From Campylobacteraceae bacterium (lineage in GTDB: Bacteria; Campylobacterota; Campylobacteria; Campylobacterales; Sulfurovaceae): DNA of 6,166 nt. The stretch covers positions 1-6,166 of the forward strand of contig JALVPA010000063.1 in the NCBI GenBank assembly GCA_027026055.1, in the 5' to 3' direction. The notes beneath the pieces were generated by a model. It was given only the letters and a program-made list of their open reading frames with translations. It made no database searches and was not told the DNA's origin. Numbering within the stretch: the first letter of the stretch is position 1; every line of letters begins with the position of its first letter. Shown piece after piece: positions 5,697-6,166 of this stretch. The translations under genes were made by a program, and so were the position numbers.

Positions 5697-6166
5697 ATGA
5701 CAAAACTATTGAAAAAAGTCTTTCTTGCCGTTTTTGCAGGTGTTTTCATTATCGGGGGAGGATATCTCTATTTACAAACAGATCCAACGCTAAGCAACTA
5801 CCGACTATGTGAACTTTTGCACGGTTATTTAAAACTGGCATGGCAACTGGGATTGGTCATTGTGGGGATGTTTAGTATTTATGCGAAAGTACGACCTTTT
5901 GCACTGACCGTAGCACTGCTTTATGGCGCTTATGTGTGGTGTGACCGTCCTCTTGACAAAACGGTCTGGATCAAAAACTTCTCCGATCAAAACCGCAGTA
6001 TCACAATTAACGATAAAAATTACACTTTTTCACCCGGCATGGAAAAACCGTTTAGGTTTTTGACCGGTACGGTATCAATCGATAAAAAACAGCTCAAAGA
6101 ACGCGGTACCTATGTTGTCAATCTTGCTTATCCCGAGAAATACCTCCTATACGGACCGATTCACAA
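5697..6166 (+). CDS. Unidentified inner-membrane protein, three predicted membrane segments (3' end outside window)
   Basis: An open frame runs from the ATG at 5697 to the window edge, giving 156 residues with no stop. An in-frame TGA at 5685-5687 leaves this ATG as the only plausible start, though no ribosome binding site is evident. The basic start MTKLLKK is followed by a first membrane segment at about 8-26. Further hydrophobic segments lie at about 47-62 and 66-82, separated by a short AKVRP loop whose basic residues point to the cytoplasm. From about 83 onward the chain is hydrophilic with alternating strand-like stretches (ITINDKNYTF, GTVSIDKKQL), predicted to lie in the periplasm. I do not recognise the family. 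The gene is more A+T rich than the operon before it, and its codons (TTA, ATT, AAA) differ in bias, which may mean later acquisition. In several relatives speA follows hisS, and this is clearly not speA. Confidence 0.75.
   Translation, partial: MTKLLKKVFLAVFAGVFIIGGGYLYLQTDPTLSNYRLCELLHGYLKLAWQLGLVIVGMFSIYAKVRPFALTVALLYGAYVWCDRPLDKTVWIKNFSDQNRSITINDKNYTFSPGMEKPFRFLTGTVSIDKKQLKERGTYVVNLAYPEKYLLYGPIH

Overview
The window reads as a chromosomal segment of a Campylobacterota (former Epsilonproteobacteria) bacterium with roughly half G+C through most of its length. The evidence is the run ubiX-coaD-tmk-hisS on the + strand, a short thymidylate kinase of the size seen in Helicobacter relatives, and promoters built around a strong TATAAT with little or no -35. 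The genus cannot be fixed from this sequence. No rRNA, tRNA, CRISPR array, insertion sequence or phage gene was seen.

Layout. (1) Positions 2-166 hold the last 54 codons of an unidentified + strand gene. (2) Positions 160-2413 hold a two-gene operon on the - strand. Its first gene is a secreted RNase T2 endoribonuclease with an extra N-terminal domain. Its second is a PIF1/RecD-type superfamily 1 helicase whose start lies inside the end of the RNase gene (11-base overlap). The helicase stop codon in turn overlaps the end of the + strand gene at 160-166. (3) Positions 2414-2527 form a compact divergent promoter region with a perfect TATAAT facing each way. (4) Positions 2528-4220 form a tight + strand operon: ubiX (flavin prenyltransferase), a possible 29-codon small protein, coaD (phosphopantetheine adenylyltransferase) and tmk (thymidylate kinase). 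The junctions after ubiX are an ATGA overlap and a one-base TGATG overlap. (5) hisS (histidyl-tRNA synthetase) follows at 4253-5485 after a 32-base gap with its own ribosome binding site and a TATAAT on the tmk stop. (6) After hisS the base composition becomes clearly more A+T rich. A 211-base non-coding stretch with small repeats and hairpins leads to a membrane protein gene that runs off the window at 6166.

The genes of the + strand operon serve core metabolism: prenyl-FMN cofactor supply (probably for a UbiD-type decarboxylase in quinone synthesis), coenzyme A, dTTP and charged tRNA-His. The RNase T2/helicase pair is the accessory part. Its products should act in different compartments (periplasm and cytoplasm), so their coupling is a genuine puzzle. 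I did not find convincing evidence of a complete, previously undescribed system. The best leads are the RNase T2-helicase pair, the small ORF between ubiX and coaD, and the repeat-bearing leader before the A+T-rich membrane gene.
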